A stretch of 64,000 nucleotides of DNA, taken from the NCBI RefSeq assembly GCF_002954405.1, contig NZ_MQWC01000004.1:3288668-3352667 (forward strand), read 5' to 3'. This DNA comes from Salinibacter sp. 10B (GTDB taxonomy: Bacteria > Bacteroidota > Rhodothermia > Rhodothermales > Salinibacteraceae). The notes beneath the pieces were generated by a model. That model searched no databases. It saw nothing but the letters and a program-made list of their open reading frames with translations, and was not told where the DNA came from. A program made the translations under genes and the position numbers. Shown here in pieces: positions 18,195 through 26,776 of this stretch (within the stretch, counting starts at the first letter, position 1; every line of letters begins with the position of its first letter).

Positions 18195-18533
18195 ATGTCC
18201 GCTTCGGACGATCATAGAGCAGACAGCGGCCGCCGAGATGCCTCTGCGGCTGCTGATCGAGGGGACCGGTCAACGAACAAAGACTCTCCTCCGCCCTCCG
18301 GATCCGGAGGGCTGGAAGACTGGGTGACGGCCCTACGAGAGATGGCCCCCTATCTAGATCTTGGATGGCGGCTGGCTGGGGCAGCGGCGGGGCCCCCTTT
18401 GCTCGGGTATTTTCTCGTAGATCTTTGGTTTGGGACCTTGCCCTGGGGCGTCCTGACGGGGTGTGTGCTCGGCCTAGCGGCCGCCGGGCTCCAGCTCAAA
18501 AAGTTGCAGGATGAGTTTGGACGGTCGGAATAA
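18195..18533 (+). CDS. atpZ: AtpZ/AtpI family F0F1-ATPase assembly-associated protein
   Basis: 112 residues from the ATG at 18195; the longer frame to 18081 gives an Arg-rich, non-conserved leader. An acidic-polar N-terminus of about 45 residues is followed by two membrane helices: DLGWRLAGAAAGPPLLGYFLVDLWF and WGVLTGCVLGLAAAGLQL. The C-terminal KLQDEF is typical of AtpZ. Genes of this type head many bacterial atp operons and have been linked to c-ring assembly or Mg2+/Ca2+ transport. It is the first gene of the atp cluster here. Confidence 0.85.
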   Translation: MSASDDHRADSGRRDASAAADRGDRSTNKDSPPPSGSGGLEDWVTALREMAPYLDLGWRLAGAAAGPPLLGYFLVDLWFGTLPWGVLTGCVLGLAAAGLQLKKLQDEFGRSE

Positions 18534-18717
18534 GGGATTTTGAGGATGTTGAACCGGCAAGCTGGGGACTGCGCATTTCTTTCATGTGCGATTCACCGCT
18601 TCTCATAAGTCCTCCATTGACCGGCTTCCTACCTTCTGATTGGTAGCATCGTACCGGTGCCTCCGGCGTGAGGGTGGGAATACTCTCGCACACTCCAGTG
18701 CATTCCTGGCACAACGC

Positions 18718-19017
18718 ATGGGTTTGTGGCTTGGCATTGCCGGCGGTGTGAGTGTGATGGTGGGGCACACGCTGCTCCGCATCCTTACACATCGGTGGGC
18801 ATTGCGTCGGTCGGAGGGGCGGGCCTTCCTGCTCTTTGAGTTGGGAGGGCTTGGCATCCGGATGGCGCTGGTCCTGGGGGCCGTAGGACTTGTGCTGGCA
18901 TTTGTGCCGGTTCACGAAGCGGCATTCGTGGGAACGGTGCTTCTCCTCCTCGTCGTGAGTATGGTGGTCGAGGTCCGACTCATTGTGCGTCGGATCGATC
19001 AGGGGGCGCTGGGATGA
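18718..19017 (+). CDS. atpI: AtpI-like small membrane protein of the atp cluster
   Basis: 99 residues from the ATG at 18718; a TTG at 18640 would add 26 residues with no conserved feature. Four hydrophobic stretches are visible: LWLGIAGGVSVMVGHTLL, GGLGIRMALVLGAVGLVLAFV, then FVGTVLLLLVVSMVVEVRL. This matches the ATP synthase I helper family in length and position. The product ends with a basic/acidic tail and its stop overlaps the region just before atpB. A role in F0 assembly is inferred from position; sequence similarity alone is weak. Confidence 0.7.
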   Translation: MGLWLGIAGGVSVMVGHTLLRILTHRWALRRSEGRAFLLFELGGLGIRMALVLGAVGLVLAFVPVHEAAFVGTVLLLLVVSMVVEVRLIVRRIDQGALG

Positions 19018-19085
19018 CGGGAGTGCCCGGTGCGGCGACGAGGGATCATTTTTTCTGTTTCACGTGCTTGTTTGTCACGCGCATC

Positions 19086-20315
19086 ATGGTCACACGCATC
19101 CGCTCGTTTGCAGTGGTCGCGCTTCTCCTGCTTGGGATGGGCGTGGCCGTGACGCCTTCCGCTACTCATGCGGCTGAGGGAGAGGGCGAATTGACCCTCG
19201 AAGGCATCGTCAACAACACGATCATTGGGCACGCCACCGATGGGAATTACCTCAACCTGAAGCCCTTTGGCAGCCCCGAGCTTCCGCGCATCATGTTGGC
19301 CCGCACAGCGGGAGGGAATTTGACAATTGATGCGTACGGAAGTACGAAGAGCCTGCTGAAGAATGGGCCCTACGGCCTGAGGCACCACGGTGACGGGGCG
19401 GACGGCGGACACGCAGACGTCATTACGGATCCGGCTCAGATTGAAGAGGCGATCGCGTCTAAAGAGCACCTCCATAGCTCTGTGGCGCGCACGAGCGGGC
19501 ACGTTGTCGCCGACTTTTCGATTACGCGCCACTTCGTGCTTTCCTTTCTCGCGTTCCTCATCGTGACGGCCGTCTTCGTGACGTTGGCGCAGCGATACAA
19601 GGAGGGCATTGGGCGGACGACAGCGCCCCAGGGAACCTTGCAGAATATGATGGAGGTGATGGTGGTCTTTATCCGCGACGAAATCGCAAAGCCCAACATT
19701 CAGGGCGAGAAGTGGCGGACCTTCCTTCCGTACCTCCTTACGTCCTTTTTCTTCATTCTGGTGGCCAACATTCTCGGCCTCGTCCCCTTTGCGGGGGCTC
19801 CGACCTCCAACATTGCCATCACGGGCGTGATGGCCTTTATGACATTCATTATCGGCCTACTGTACGGGTCGAAGGATCACTACCTCGAACTGCTCACCGG
19901 TCCGCCCGACGCTCCGGCCTTCGTGCGCGTCATCCTCGTGCCCATTGAGATCATCGGTCTCGTGATGCGGCACCTGGCGCTGGCCATTCGTCTGTTCGCG
20001 AATATGCTCGGGGGCTCGCTGATCATCTTCAGTCTCCTTGGGCTGATCTTCATCATGAATGTGGTCTTTGGCCAGGCGGCGGCCTGGGGGACCACCGTCA
20101 TTAGCATAGGATTCACGGTCTTCATCTTGTTGGTGAAGCTGCTCGTTGCCTTCATTCAGGCGTACGTCTTCACCACCCTGTCGGCGCTCTTCATCGGAAT
20201 GTCCGTTGAGGAGCATCATCACGACGGTCACGAATCGGATTCCTCCACGGGTCAGGGCGACTTTGAAAGTCGGCTCGATGCGGTGGAGGATGCTGTGGAG
20301 CCGACAGCCGCGTAA
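19086..20315 (+). CDS. atpB: F0F1 ATP synthase subunit a, with N-terminal extension
   Basis: 409 residues from the ATG at 19086, which starts a signal peptide (about 1-29: VTRIRSFAVVALLLLGMGVAV and so on). A hydrophilic extracytoplasmic extension of about 115 residues, histidine- and acid-rich near GLRHHGDGADGGHADV, precedes the first F0 helix at about 150. This arrangement is known in Bacteroidota-like a subunits. The essential arginine is in LAIRLFANMLGG (about R302), and the FIQAYVFTTLSALFIG helix is intact. Subunit a forms the ion half-channels against the c ring. A C-terminal His/Asp-rich tail of about 40 residues is not part of the core. Confidence 0.95.
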   Translation: MVTRIRSFAVVALLLLGMGVAVTPSATHAAEGEGELTLEGIVNNTIIGHATDGNYLNLKPFGSPELPRIMLARTAGGNLTIDAYGSTKSLLKNGPYGLRHHGDGADGGHADVITDPAQIEEAIASKEHLHSSVARTSGHVVADFSITRHFVLSFLAFLIVTAVFVTLAQRYKEGIGRTTAPQGTLQNMMEVMVVFIRDEIAKPNIQGEKWRTFLPYLLTSFFFILVANILGLVPFAGAPTSNIAITGVMAFMTFIIGLLYGSKDHYLELLTGPPDAPAFVRVILVPIEIIGLVMRHLALAIRLFANMLGGSLIIFSLLGLIFIMNVVFGQAAAWGTTVISIGFTVFILLVKLLVAFIQAYVFTTLSALFIGMSVEEHHHDGHESDSSTGQGDFESRLDAVEDAVEPTAA

Positions 20316-20319
20316 CATC

Positions 20320-20345
20320 GGCCGCTCGCTTTTGCGGCCTGTTTT
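20320..20345 (+). terminator. Intercistronic hairpin with U-tract between atpB and atpE
   Basis: Just after the atpB stop, GGCCGC (20320-20325) pairs with GCGGCC (20334-20339) around an 8-base loop, followed by TGTTTT. This resembles a weak intrinsic terminator or an RNA-processing hairpin. In atp operons such sites are known to help set the higher c-subunit level. Function here is inferred. Confidence 0.45.
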
Positions 20346-20392
20346 GCATCACCATCGTAGTTGCACTCCTACTTCATTAAGAAACGCTCATC

Positions 20393-20623
20393 ATGGATCC
20401 CGCTGCTCTCGCTTATCTCGCTGCAGGTCTCGGTGCCGGAATTGCGGCCATTGGGGCTGGTATTGGAATTGGCTGGCTCGCTAGCTCGTCGATGGACGGG
20501 GCGGCCCGACAGCCCGAAGCCGCTGGTGACATCCGCGGCCTTATGATTGTTTCCGCTGCTCTGATTGAGGGTGTTGCCCTCTTTGCGCTCATTATCTGCC
20601 TGCTCCTCGTGGTGTTGGTCTAA
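20393..20623 (+). CDS. atpE: F0F1 ATP synthase subunit c
   Basis: 76 residues, two membrane helices joined by the conserved polar loop ARQPEA. The ion-binding carboxylate is Glu59 in SAALIEGVALFAL. The residue after Glu59 is Gly, and the helix-1 position equivalent to the Ilyobacter Na+-ligand glutamine is Ile in GAGIGIGW; both argue for proton rather than sodium coupling, despite the halophile context. It is preceded by a hairpin and followed by 179 bases before atpF. Confidence 0.96.
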   Translation: MDPAALAYLAAGLGAGIAAIGAGIGIGWLASSSMDGAARQPEAAGDIRGLMIVSAALIEGVALFALIICLLLVVLV

Positions 20624-20802
20624 CTCACTTTGTTCGGCCATGGCCGCTCATTCCCTCCCGTGGACGGGTGGGGATGGGGCGGCACGACCGATTCGGGCGA
20701 CCCCCCGTGCCCTTCGTTTGCCAAAGCAGGGGCCGTTTGCGGATCGGTAGGCCACTGTTCTCTCCTGCGACTGCCTCTTTTCGCGCATAGCTTTTCGGTT
20801 CC

Positions 20803-21294
20803 ATGGATCTGATTGCCCCTGAGCCCGGCCTCATCTTCTGGAAGTCTGTTGCGTTCCTGATCTTCCTGTATGTGCTTTATCGGTTCGGATGGGGGCCGAT
20901 TACCCAGTCGCTCGAAGAGCGTGAGGAAGAGATTGAAAGCTCGATCCGACGGGCCGAAGACGCTCTTGCTGAGGCCAAGGAAATTCAGGCCGAAAACAAG
21001 AAGGCCCGACGCGAGGCCGAGCAAAAGGCACAGAAGATCCTGCGCGAGGCGCGCGAGTCTGCCGAAGAGTTGCGGGAGGAAGAAGAGGCCAAGACGCGCA
21101 AACGCATTCAGCAAATGCAGGAGCAGGCTCAGGCCGAAATCGAGCGCGAAAAGCAGGCCGCCCTTGAGGAACTGCGCGATGAGGTGGCCGACCTGGCCAT
21201 TGAGGCCGCCCAGAAAATCATCGAGGAGGACCTGGATGCGGATCAGCACCGCAAGCTCGTGCAGGATGCGCTCGACGACTTCCCGACAAATTAG
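20803..21294 (+). CDS. atpF: F0F1 ATP synthase subunit b
   Basis: 163 residues. A short N-terminal membrane helix (about 9-26, IFWKSVAFLIFLYVLYRF) is followed by a long, very charged coiled coil of Glu/Lys/Arg/Ala heptads and the C-terminal EEDLDADQHRKLVQDALDDF segment that contacts delta. Subunit b is the peripheral stalk holding F1 to F0. Only one b gene is present. The ATG at 20803 follows TTTTCGGTTCC, without Shine-Dalgarno. Confidence 0.95.
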   Translation: MDLIAPEPGLIFWKSVAFLIFLYVLYRFGWGPITQSLEEREEEIESSIRRAEDALAEAKEIQAENKKARREAEQKAQKILREARESAEELREEEEAKTRKRIQQMQEQAQAEIEREKQAALEELRDEVADLAIEAAQKIIEEDLDADQHRKLVQDALDDFPTN

Positions 21295-21370
21295 TGCGTT
21301 TGAAGGTTGAATGGTTGAGCGGTAGAACGTCGCAACCTTCAACCTGTCAACGTTCCAACCTTCAACCCAT
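21295..21370 (+). promoter_or_regulatory. Structured spacer with alternative hairpins before atpH
   Basis: The left arm TTGAAGGTTG (21300-21309) can pair with either of two identical right arms CAACCTTCAA, at 21333-21342 and at 21356-21365. GAACGT (21325-21330) also pairs with ACGTTC (21350-21355), directly adjacent to the second right arm. The last arm ends 5 bases before the atpH start codon, so pairing would place the start next to a long stem. This fits a translational control or RNA-processing element, or an intergenic repeat that inserted here. Confidence 0.45.
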
Positions 21371-21943
21371 ATGAGTCAAAGCACAGTTGCCCGGCGCTAC
21401 GCCACCGCGCTTTACGAAGAGGCCGAAGAGACCGGGGCCCTAGAGAAGGTCGACGAGGACGTTCTCATGCTCCGCGAGAGCCTGGAGTCCAACGACGAGT
21501 TGGCTCGTTTCTTCGAAAGTCCGGTTATTCCCCAAGAGAAAAAGGATTCGATTCTCCAGACTCTTCTGGGCGACCGGGTCGACCAGCTCGTTGTGCGGTT
21601 TCTGCGCCTGCTGGTGCAGAAGGACCGGGAGACGATGACGAAGGCAATCCTGGATGCGTACCAGTCGCTCCGCGACGAACAGCAAGGCATCGTGGATGCG
21701 CACGTGACGACGGCGCACCCGCTTTCCGATGAGGTTCAAGAGACTGTGGTCGACACGCTGGAAGAGCAAACCGGAAAGACCGTTCGTCTGCATACGACGG
21801 AAGATCCGGATGTTATCGGCGGCCTCATTATCCGAATTGGCGATCACGTGTTCGACGGAAGCGTCCGCAACAAGCTTTCCAACCTGCACGACCGGCTGCG
21901 CGAGTCCTCACTTGCCCTCGACGTGAACGGGCAGGCTGCGTAG
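21371..21943 (+). CDS. atpH: F0F1 ATP synthase subunit delta
   Basis: 190 residues, in the family's normal range of about 180. The N-terminal helical domain begins with VARRYATALYEEAEE, followed by the conserved FFESPVIPQEKKDSIL. The C-terminal domain carries TAHPLSDEVQETVVDTLEEQTGKTVRLHTTEDPDVIGGLIIRIGD and ends at VFDGSVRNKLSNLHDRL. Delta (OSCP) joins the peripheral stalk to the top of F1. No Shine-Dalgarno; preceded by the structured spacer. Confidence 0.96.
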   Translation: MSQSTVARRYATALYEEAEETGALEKVDEDVLMLRESLESNDELARFFESPVIPQEKKDSILQTLLGDRVDQLVVRFLRLLVQKDRETMTKAILDAYQSLRDEQQGIVDAHVTTAHPLSDEVQETVVDTLEEQTGKTVRLHTTEDPDVIGGLIIRIGDHVFDGSVRNKLSNLHDRLRESSLALDVNGQAA

Positions 21944-22009
21944 ACGATCGATTGGGGCCGACCGCCCCGGCTCTCGACAAGTCTGTATCATTCGATTTCC
22001 GAGCATCTT

Positions 22010-23644
22010 ATGTCTAACGGCTCCATTCGACCCGACGAAGTCACCGATGTCCTCCGCCGCGAGCTCGGCGGCTTCGAGACCGAAGCGGAGGAGTACGAAG
22101 CTGGTACCGTCCTCCAGGCCGGCGACGGCATTGCCACGCTTTATGGCCTCAGCAACGTGCAGGCCGGCGAGCTCGTGGAGTTTCCGGAGCAGGACGTGGA
22201 CGGTATGGTCCTGAACCTGGAGGAGGACAATGTCGGGGTCATTCTCTTCGGCGACGTTGACGCCGTAAGCGAGGGTGACGAGGCCCGGCGTACGGGCGAA
22301 ATTGCCTCCGTGGGCGTCAATGAAAATATGCTGGGTCGCGTCATCGACCCGCTTGGGCGTCCGCTCGACGGGCAGGGACCGATTGAAGGGGAGAAAATGA
22401 CGCTCCCCCTGGAGCGGAAGGCGCCGGGCGTAATTTATCGCGAGCCGGTGGAGGAGCCGTTGCAGACCGGCATTAAGGCCATCGACTCCATGATTCCGAT
22501 TGGCCGAGGGCAGCGTGAGCTCATCGTCGGCGACCGGCAGACCGGGAAGACGGCGCTACAGATTGATACGATCATCAATCAGAAGAGCACGCACGACCCG
22601 GAGACCGACAGCGAGCCGGTGTACTGCGTGTACGTGGCGGTCGGGCAGAAGGACTCGACGGTGGCGCAGGTCAAGCGCGACTTGGAGCGCAACGGGGCAA
22701 TGGAGTACACGGTCATTATTAACGCCTCGGCCTCCATGCCGACGCCCCTGCAGTACATTGCGCCGTTTGCGGGCGCCTGCATTGGCGAGTACTTCCGCGA
22801 CACGGGGCGTCACTCGCTCGTCTGCTACGACGACCTCTCGAAGCAGGCCGTGGCGTACCGCGAGCTTTCGCTCCTGCTGCGTCGTCCGCCCGGACGAGAG
22901 GCATACCCGGGCGATGTCTTTTATCTCCACAGCCGCCTGCTGGAACGGGCCGCCAAGATCATCGACAACGATGAGGTGGCCGGCCAGATGAACAACCTTC
23001 CGGAGCCGCTGCAGGACGAGGTGGAAGGGGGCGGGTCCCTCACGGCCCTTCCCATTATCGAGACACAGGCGGGAGACGTATCGGCTTACATCCCGACGAA
23101 CGTGATCTCGATTACGGACGGTCAGATTTATCTGGAGACCGACCTCTTCAACTCCGGCATCCGTCCGGCCATTGACGTGGGCGCGTCGGTCTCGCGTGTT
23201 GGAGGCTCAGCGCAGGTGAGCGCCATGAAGGACGTGGCCGGCACGCTGCGCATTGACCTCTCGCAGTACCGCGAGCTGGAGGCATTTGCAAAGTTTGGTT
23301 CTGACCTCGATCCCTCGACCCAGCGGCAGCTGAACCGGGGCGAGCGCCTGGTCGAAATCCTCAACCAGGACCAGTTTGCGCCGGTCCCGGTCGAGGAGCA
23401 GATTGCCATCATCTACGCCGCCATTAACGGGCACCTCGACTCGGTGCCGGTTGAGGACATCGAAGAGTTTGAGGATGAGTACATCGAGCGACTTCAGCTC
23501 CGGCACGAGGACGTGCTCACTGAGATTCGGGAGACGGAAGAGATGTCCGAGGCTGCGGAAGAGGCGTTTGAGGAGGTCGCCGCCGACCTCGCCGAGGTCT
23601 ATGCCGAGGAGGAAGAAGAGGAGCAGGAGGACGTGCTTGCGTAG
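22010..23644 (+). CDS. atpA: F0F1 ATP synthase subunit alpha
   Basis: 544 residues, about 30 longer than most. The Walker A GDRQTGKT (174-181) lies in the normal place, and [52 protein letters not shown] and the [10 protein letters not shown] signature are intact. The catalytic-interface Arg is in that last motif. The C-terminal tail is extremely acidic (a long Glu run ending in QEDVLA), consistent with a salt-in halophile. Alpha is the regulatory nucleotide-binding subunit of F1. Confidence 0.98.
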   Translation: MSNGSIRPDEVTDVLRRELGGFETEAEEYEAGTVLQAGDGIATLYGLSNVQAGELVEFPEQDVDGMVLNLEEDNVGVILFGDVDAVSEGDEARRTGEIASVGVNENMLGRVIDPLGRPLDGQGPIEGEKMTLPLERKAPGVIYREPVEEPLQTGIKAIDSMIPIGRGQRELIVGDRQTGKTALQIDTIINQKSTHDPETDSEPVYCVYVAVGQKDSTVAQVKRDLERNGAMEYTVIINASASMPTPLQYIAPFAGACIGEYFRDTGRHSLVCYDDLSKQAVAYRELSLLLRRPPGREAYPGDVFYLHSRLLERAAKIIDNDEVAGQMNNLPEPLQDEVEGGGSLTALPIIETQAGDVSAYIPTNVISITDGQIYLETDLFNSGIRPAIDVGASVSRVGGSAQVSAMKDVAGTLRIDLSQYRELEAFAKFGSDLDPSTQRQLNRGERLVEILNQDQFAPVPVEEQIAIIYAAINGHLDSVPVEDIEEFEDEYIERLQLRHEDVLTEIRETEEMSEAAEEAFEEVAADLAEVYAEEEEEEQEDVLA

Positions 23645-23863
23645 GGACTGCCTGGACTGCTTGATGCACAGAGCGTTCGCGTTTGACGGAGGAGGCGTTC
23701 GGGCTGCGAAAGAAGGAGAGTGGATTTCGTAGCTCGTGGTGTCCGATCGGGGGCTAGACGCCAACCCGATTCAAAATCCGCACGATGCGCGGTGTGAAAC
23801 AGGCAGGCGGCAAGAGTTTCTTTCTGGTTTGATCGTTATCTGCATTCCCCAGTCGTCTGAATC

Positions 23864-24790
23864 ATGGCGAACCTTCGCGAAATCCGAAACCGGATCGAGT
23901 CCGTCGAAAATACGAAGCAGGTGACCCGTGCCATGAAGATGGTGGCGGCGGCGAAGCTGCGGCGGGCGCAGGATCGGATCTTTCAAACCCGTCCGTATGC
24001 GTACAAGGTAGGCGAGCTCATCAGTCACCTGAAGCGCGAGCTTGACCCTACAGTGCACCCGTTCTTTACGGCGCCGGAGGAAAGCGAAGGGGTGCTGGTC
24101 ATTGTCGTGACCGCCGATCGGGGGCTGTGCGGTGGGTTCAACAGTAGCATCATCAACAAGGCCGAAGCTCTGATTGAACGGGAGTATGCGGAGGAGAAAC
24201 AGAACGACGATCTGTTCCTTCTTTGCGTGGGCGAGGAGGGGCATCGGCACTTCAAGAAACGAGACTACCGGCTTGTAGGGGACTACCAGGGGATCTTTGA
24301 TGGTCTCAACTTCAACATTGCCAAGCAGATCGTGCAGGATGCTGTGGAAGGGTTCGAGCGCAGCATCTGGGGAGACGTGAAGCTCGTCTACAACGAGTTC
24401 AAAAACACAATCGTCCAGAATCAGATTGTGGAGCCCCTGCTTCCCATTCCCGAGGAGCGGTTCGAAACTCCGGTCATGCAGGAAGAGGCAGACCTTTTCG
24501 ACCTTCCTGACAATGGACAGGCCGTGGATTACATCTTTGAGCCCAATGCTCGTGGCCTGCTCGACGAACTCGTGCCTCGCTTCCTCTACTATCAGATGTG
24601 GCGGGCACTTTTGGAATCCAATGCTGCCGAGCAGGGGGCCCGCATGGTGGCGATGGACAACGCGACCGAAAATGCTAAGGAGCTGATCGACGACCTCACA
24701 CTCGAATTCAACCGGGCCCGCCAGAGTGCCATTACGATGGAGATCCTGGATATTACCACTGGGGCCGAAGCGCTTGAGGATTCTGAATAG
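23864..24790 (+). CDS. atpG: F0F1 ATP synthase subunit gamma
   Basis: 308 residues. Both terminal helices of the central rotor shaft are conserved: NLREIRNRIESVENTKQVTRAMKMVAAAKLRRAQ at the start and RMVAMDNATENAKELIDDLTLEFNRARQSAITMEILDITTGAEAL at the end. VTADRGLCGGFNSSI in the middle is the family signature. It follows atpA by 219 bases. The usual next genes, atpD (beta) and atpC (epsilon), are missing; a tRNA gene and an unrelated SDR gene follow, so they must be elsewhere in the genome. Confidence 0.97.
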   Translation: MANLREIRNRIESVENTKQVTRAMKMVAAAKLRRAQDRIFQTRPYAYKVGELISHLKRELDPTVHPFFTAPEESEGVLVIVVTADRGLCGGFNSSIINKAEALIEREYAEEKQNDDLFLLCVGEEGHRHFKKRDYRLVGDYQGIFDGLNFNIAKQIVQDAVEGFERSIWGDVKLVYNEFKNTIVQNQIVEPLLPIPEERFETPVMQEEADLFDLPDNGQAVDYIFEPNARGLLDELVPRFLYYQMWRALLESNAAEQGARMVAMDNATENAKELIDDLTLEFNRARQSAITMEILDITTGAEALEDSE

Positions 24791-24908
24791 GTGGGGGAGC
24801 CCAGGCTTGCGACCTCTCCCCAACGGAGGCGCTCGGAAGAGGGGGGACATCACCAGACCTGGCATTGCAACAATATCGAGAGCACGACATACGACATTGA
24901 TGGTTCGT

Positions 24909-25004
<96 letters not shown>

Positions 25005-25018
25005 TGTTTGTGCCGAAT

Positions 25019-25050
25019 GGGTCCGCTTCTACGGCGGACCCTTTTTCTTT
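25019..25050 (+). terminator. Rho-independent terminator after tRNA-Ser
   Basis: GGGTCCGC (25019-25026) pairs with GCGGACCC (25034-25041) around a 7-base loop and is followed by TTTTTCTTTT. It is the clearest intrinsic terminator in this part of the window and ends the tRNA, and perhaps the atp, transcript. Confidence 0.9.
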
Positions 25051-25206
25051 TGCGATGAGGTGTCTAGCTCGCGGGGGAAACGCTTTTGGGCCGTCGGGAA
25101 GTCGACTGATTCGTAAAGAACCTGCTCTCCCCCGGAAAGGCCGCGTCGTTTGGGAGTTGGGCTGTTGTAGAAAAACTCGAGATTGATCAATCGGGGATGG
25201 ATCAGT

Positions 25207-26622
25207 ATGGGCGAACGTCCAACGGTGGCCATTGCCGGTGCCACTGGTTTCATCGGAACGGCCCTACGCCGAGCGCTAGCGGACGAGTACGACCTCATCG
25301 GACTCACGCGATCGCCGGTGCGGGCACGGGTGAATGCGACGGCCGCGTCCGGCGAAACGTGGCAGCACTGCGATCTTTTTGATCCCTATGCTGTGTGGGA
25401 TGGGCTGAAAGGCGCCGATTACGCCATTTACCTCGTTCATTCGATGCTTCCGTCCGCCCGGCTTACACAGGGGAACGTGGCGGATCTTGATCTGCTGCAG
25501 GCCGACAACTTTGCACGCGCGGCGGAGGCACAGGGGGTTGAACAGATCCTCTACCTGGGGGCTCTTGTCCCGGAGGACGCATCCGATTTGCCCTTTCCCC
25601 TTCGTCGACGGCTGGAGGTTGAGCAGGCCCTTGGGTCGACCTCCGTTCCCCTCACGACGCTCCGCGCCGGTCTCGTCGTAGGACCGGGCGGCACGTGGCT
25701 CCGATTGCTACTGAATCTGGTGCGGCGGCTGCCGGTGATGGTGCTTCCCTCATGGACGCGCGCCATTACACAACCCATTGCCCTTCGGGATGTAGTACGG
25801 GGACTCGCGCGGGCGCTTGGGGACGAGAGAACCTACGGGGCAACCTATGACATTGGGGGGCCCGACATTATGAGCTATCGCGAGATGCTTCTCCGCACGG
25901 CCCGCGTGCTGGGACTGGAGCGACACACCACGACGGTGCCCATGGAGTCGCCCCGGCTGTCCAAACTCTGGGTGCGCGTCTTTGGCGGAGGGCCGTGGGC
26001 CCTTATCAGCCCAATTATCGACAGCCTGCGATATCAGACGCGCGTCCAGCCCAACGAAATGCAGACGTGGCTGCAGCAGGACAGCACTCATTTTGAAGAG
26101 GCCGTAGCGGCCTCGGTCGACGAGAAGGGACGCCCGCTTCCCAATCCCCGAGATGAACTGCGGCCCCGGGAGGACGAGATCATTCGGGCACAGAGTGTGG
26201 CACGGTCCGTTCAGCGCATGCCGTGCCCGTCCGGCTTTACGGCCCGCGACATTGCCAACGAATACCTGCGCTGGCTTCCTCGGCTCGGCTGGCCCCTGCT
26301 TCGGGTGCGGGTGTCTTATGGACGTGTAGCCCGTTTCCAGTTGCGCCCCTCAGGACATACGCTGCTCACGCTTCGCTTTGCCGCTGATCGTAGCCCAGAG
26401 GGGCGACAACTGTTTTTCGTGACGGGGGGGCTGCTCGTTGAAAACGGGGAGCCGTCCGGGCGACTCGAATTCCGGCAGGTGATGGGGGGAGAGGCTGTTC
26501 TGGCGGCCGTGCACGACTTTTCCCCGCGGCTGCCGTGGGTACTGTACAATAGCACACAGGCGCTCGTGCACCTGCTCGTCATGCGACAGTTTCGGCGCCA
26601 CCTCGCCCATCTGTCCGAGTAG
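25207..26622 (+). CDS. NAD(P)H-binding SDR-type protein with C-terminal extra domain
   Basis: 471 residues from the ATG at 25207, just before the Rossmann motif AGATGFIGTALRRAL (TGxxGxxG). The N-terminal 300 residues follow an atypical extended SDR (TMR/NmrA-like) pattern. The C-terminal 130 residues, with GRLEFRQVMGG, DFSPRLPWVLYNSTQALVHLLVM and RHLAHL, resemble a lipid- or quinone-associated domain seen fused to such reductases in other bacteria (DUF2867-type). The substrate cannot be told. It is transcribed away from the tRNA. Confidence 0.85.
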   Translation: MGERPTVAIAGATGFIGTALRRALADEYDLIGLTRSPVRARVNATAASGETWQHCDLFDPYAVWDGLKGADYAIYLVHSMLPSARLTQGNVADLDLLQADNFARAAEAQGVEQILYLGALVPEDASDLPFPLRRRLEVEQALGSTSVPLTTLRAGLVVGPGGTWLRLLLNLVRRLPVMVLPSWTRAITQPIALRDVVRGLARALGDERTYGATYDIGGPDIMSYREMLLRTARVLGLERHTTTVPMESPRLSKLWVRVFGGGPWALISPIIDSLRYQTRVQPNEMQTWLQQDSTHFEEAVAASVDEKGRPLPNPRDELRPREDEIIRAQSVARSVQRMPCPSGFTARDIANEYLRWLPRLGWPLLRVRVSYGRVARFQLRPSGHTLLTLRFAADRSPEGRQLFFVTGGLLVENGEPSGRLEFRQVMGGEAVLAAVHDFSPRLPWVLYNSTQALVHLLVMRQFRRHLAHLSE

Positions 26623-26776
26623 CGAAGGGAAGGCCGCACCGGAATCGGCGGTGCACGGTCAACAGGATCAAAGAGTGGTGCAATCGATCGTCCCTCCCCC
26701 TTCCGGCAGGACCATTTCCGGGCGGTCTCGCATAACTTCTCCTCTCATTCGTCCTCGGTGCCCCGTTTCCAACTCA

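Noticed and set aside
23771-24865. 364-codon frame antisense to atpG
   Set aside because: Covers atpG completely and has no recognisable domain.
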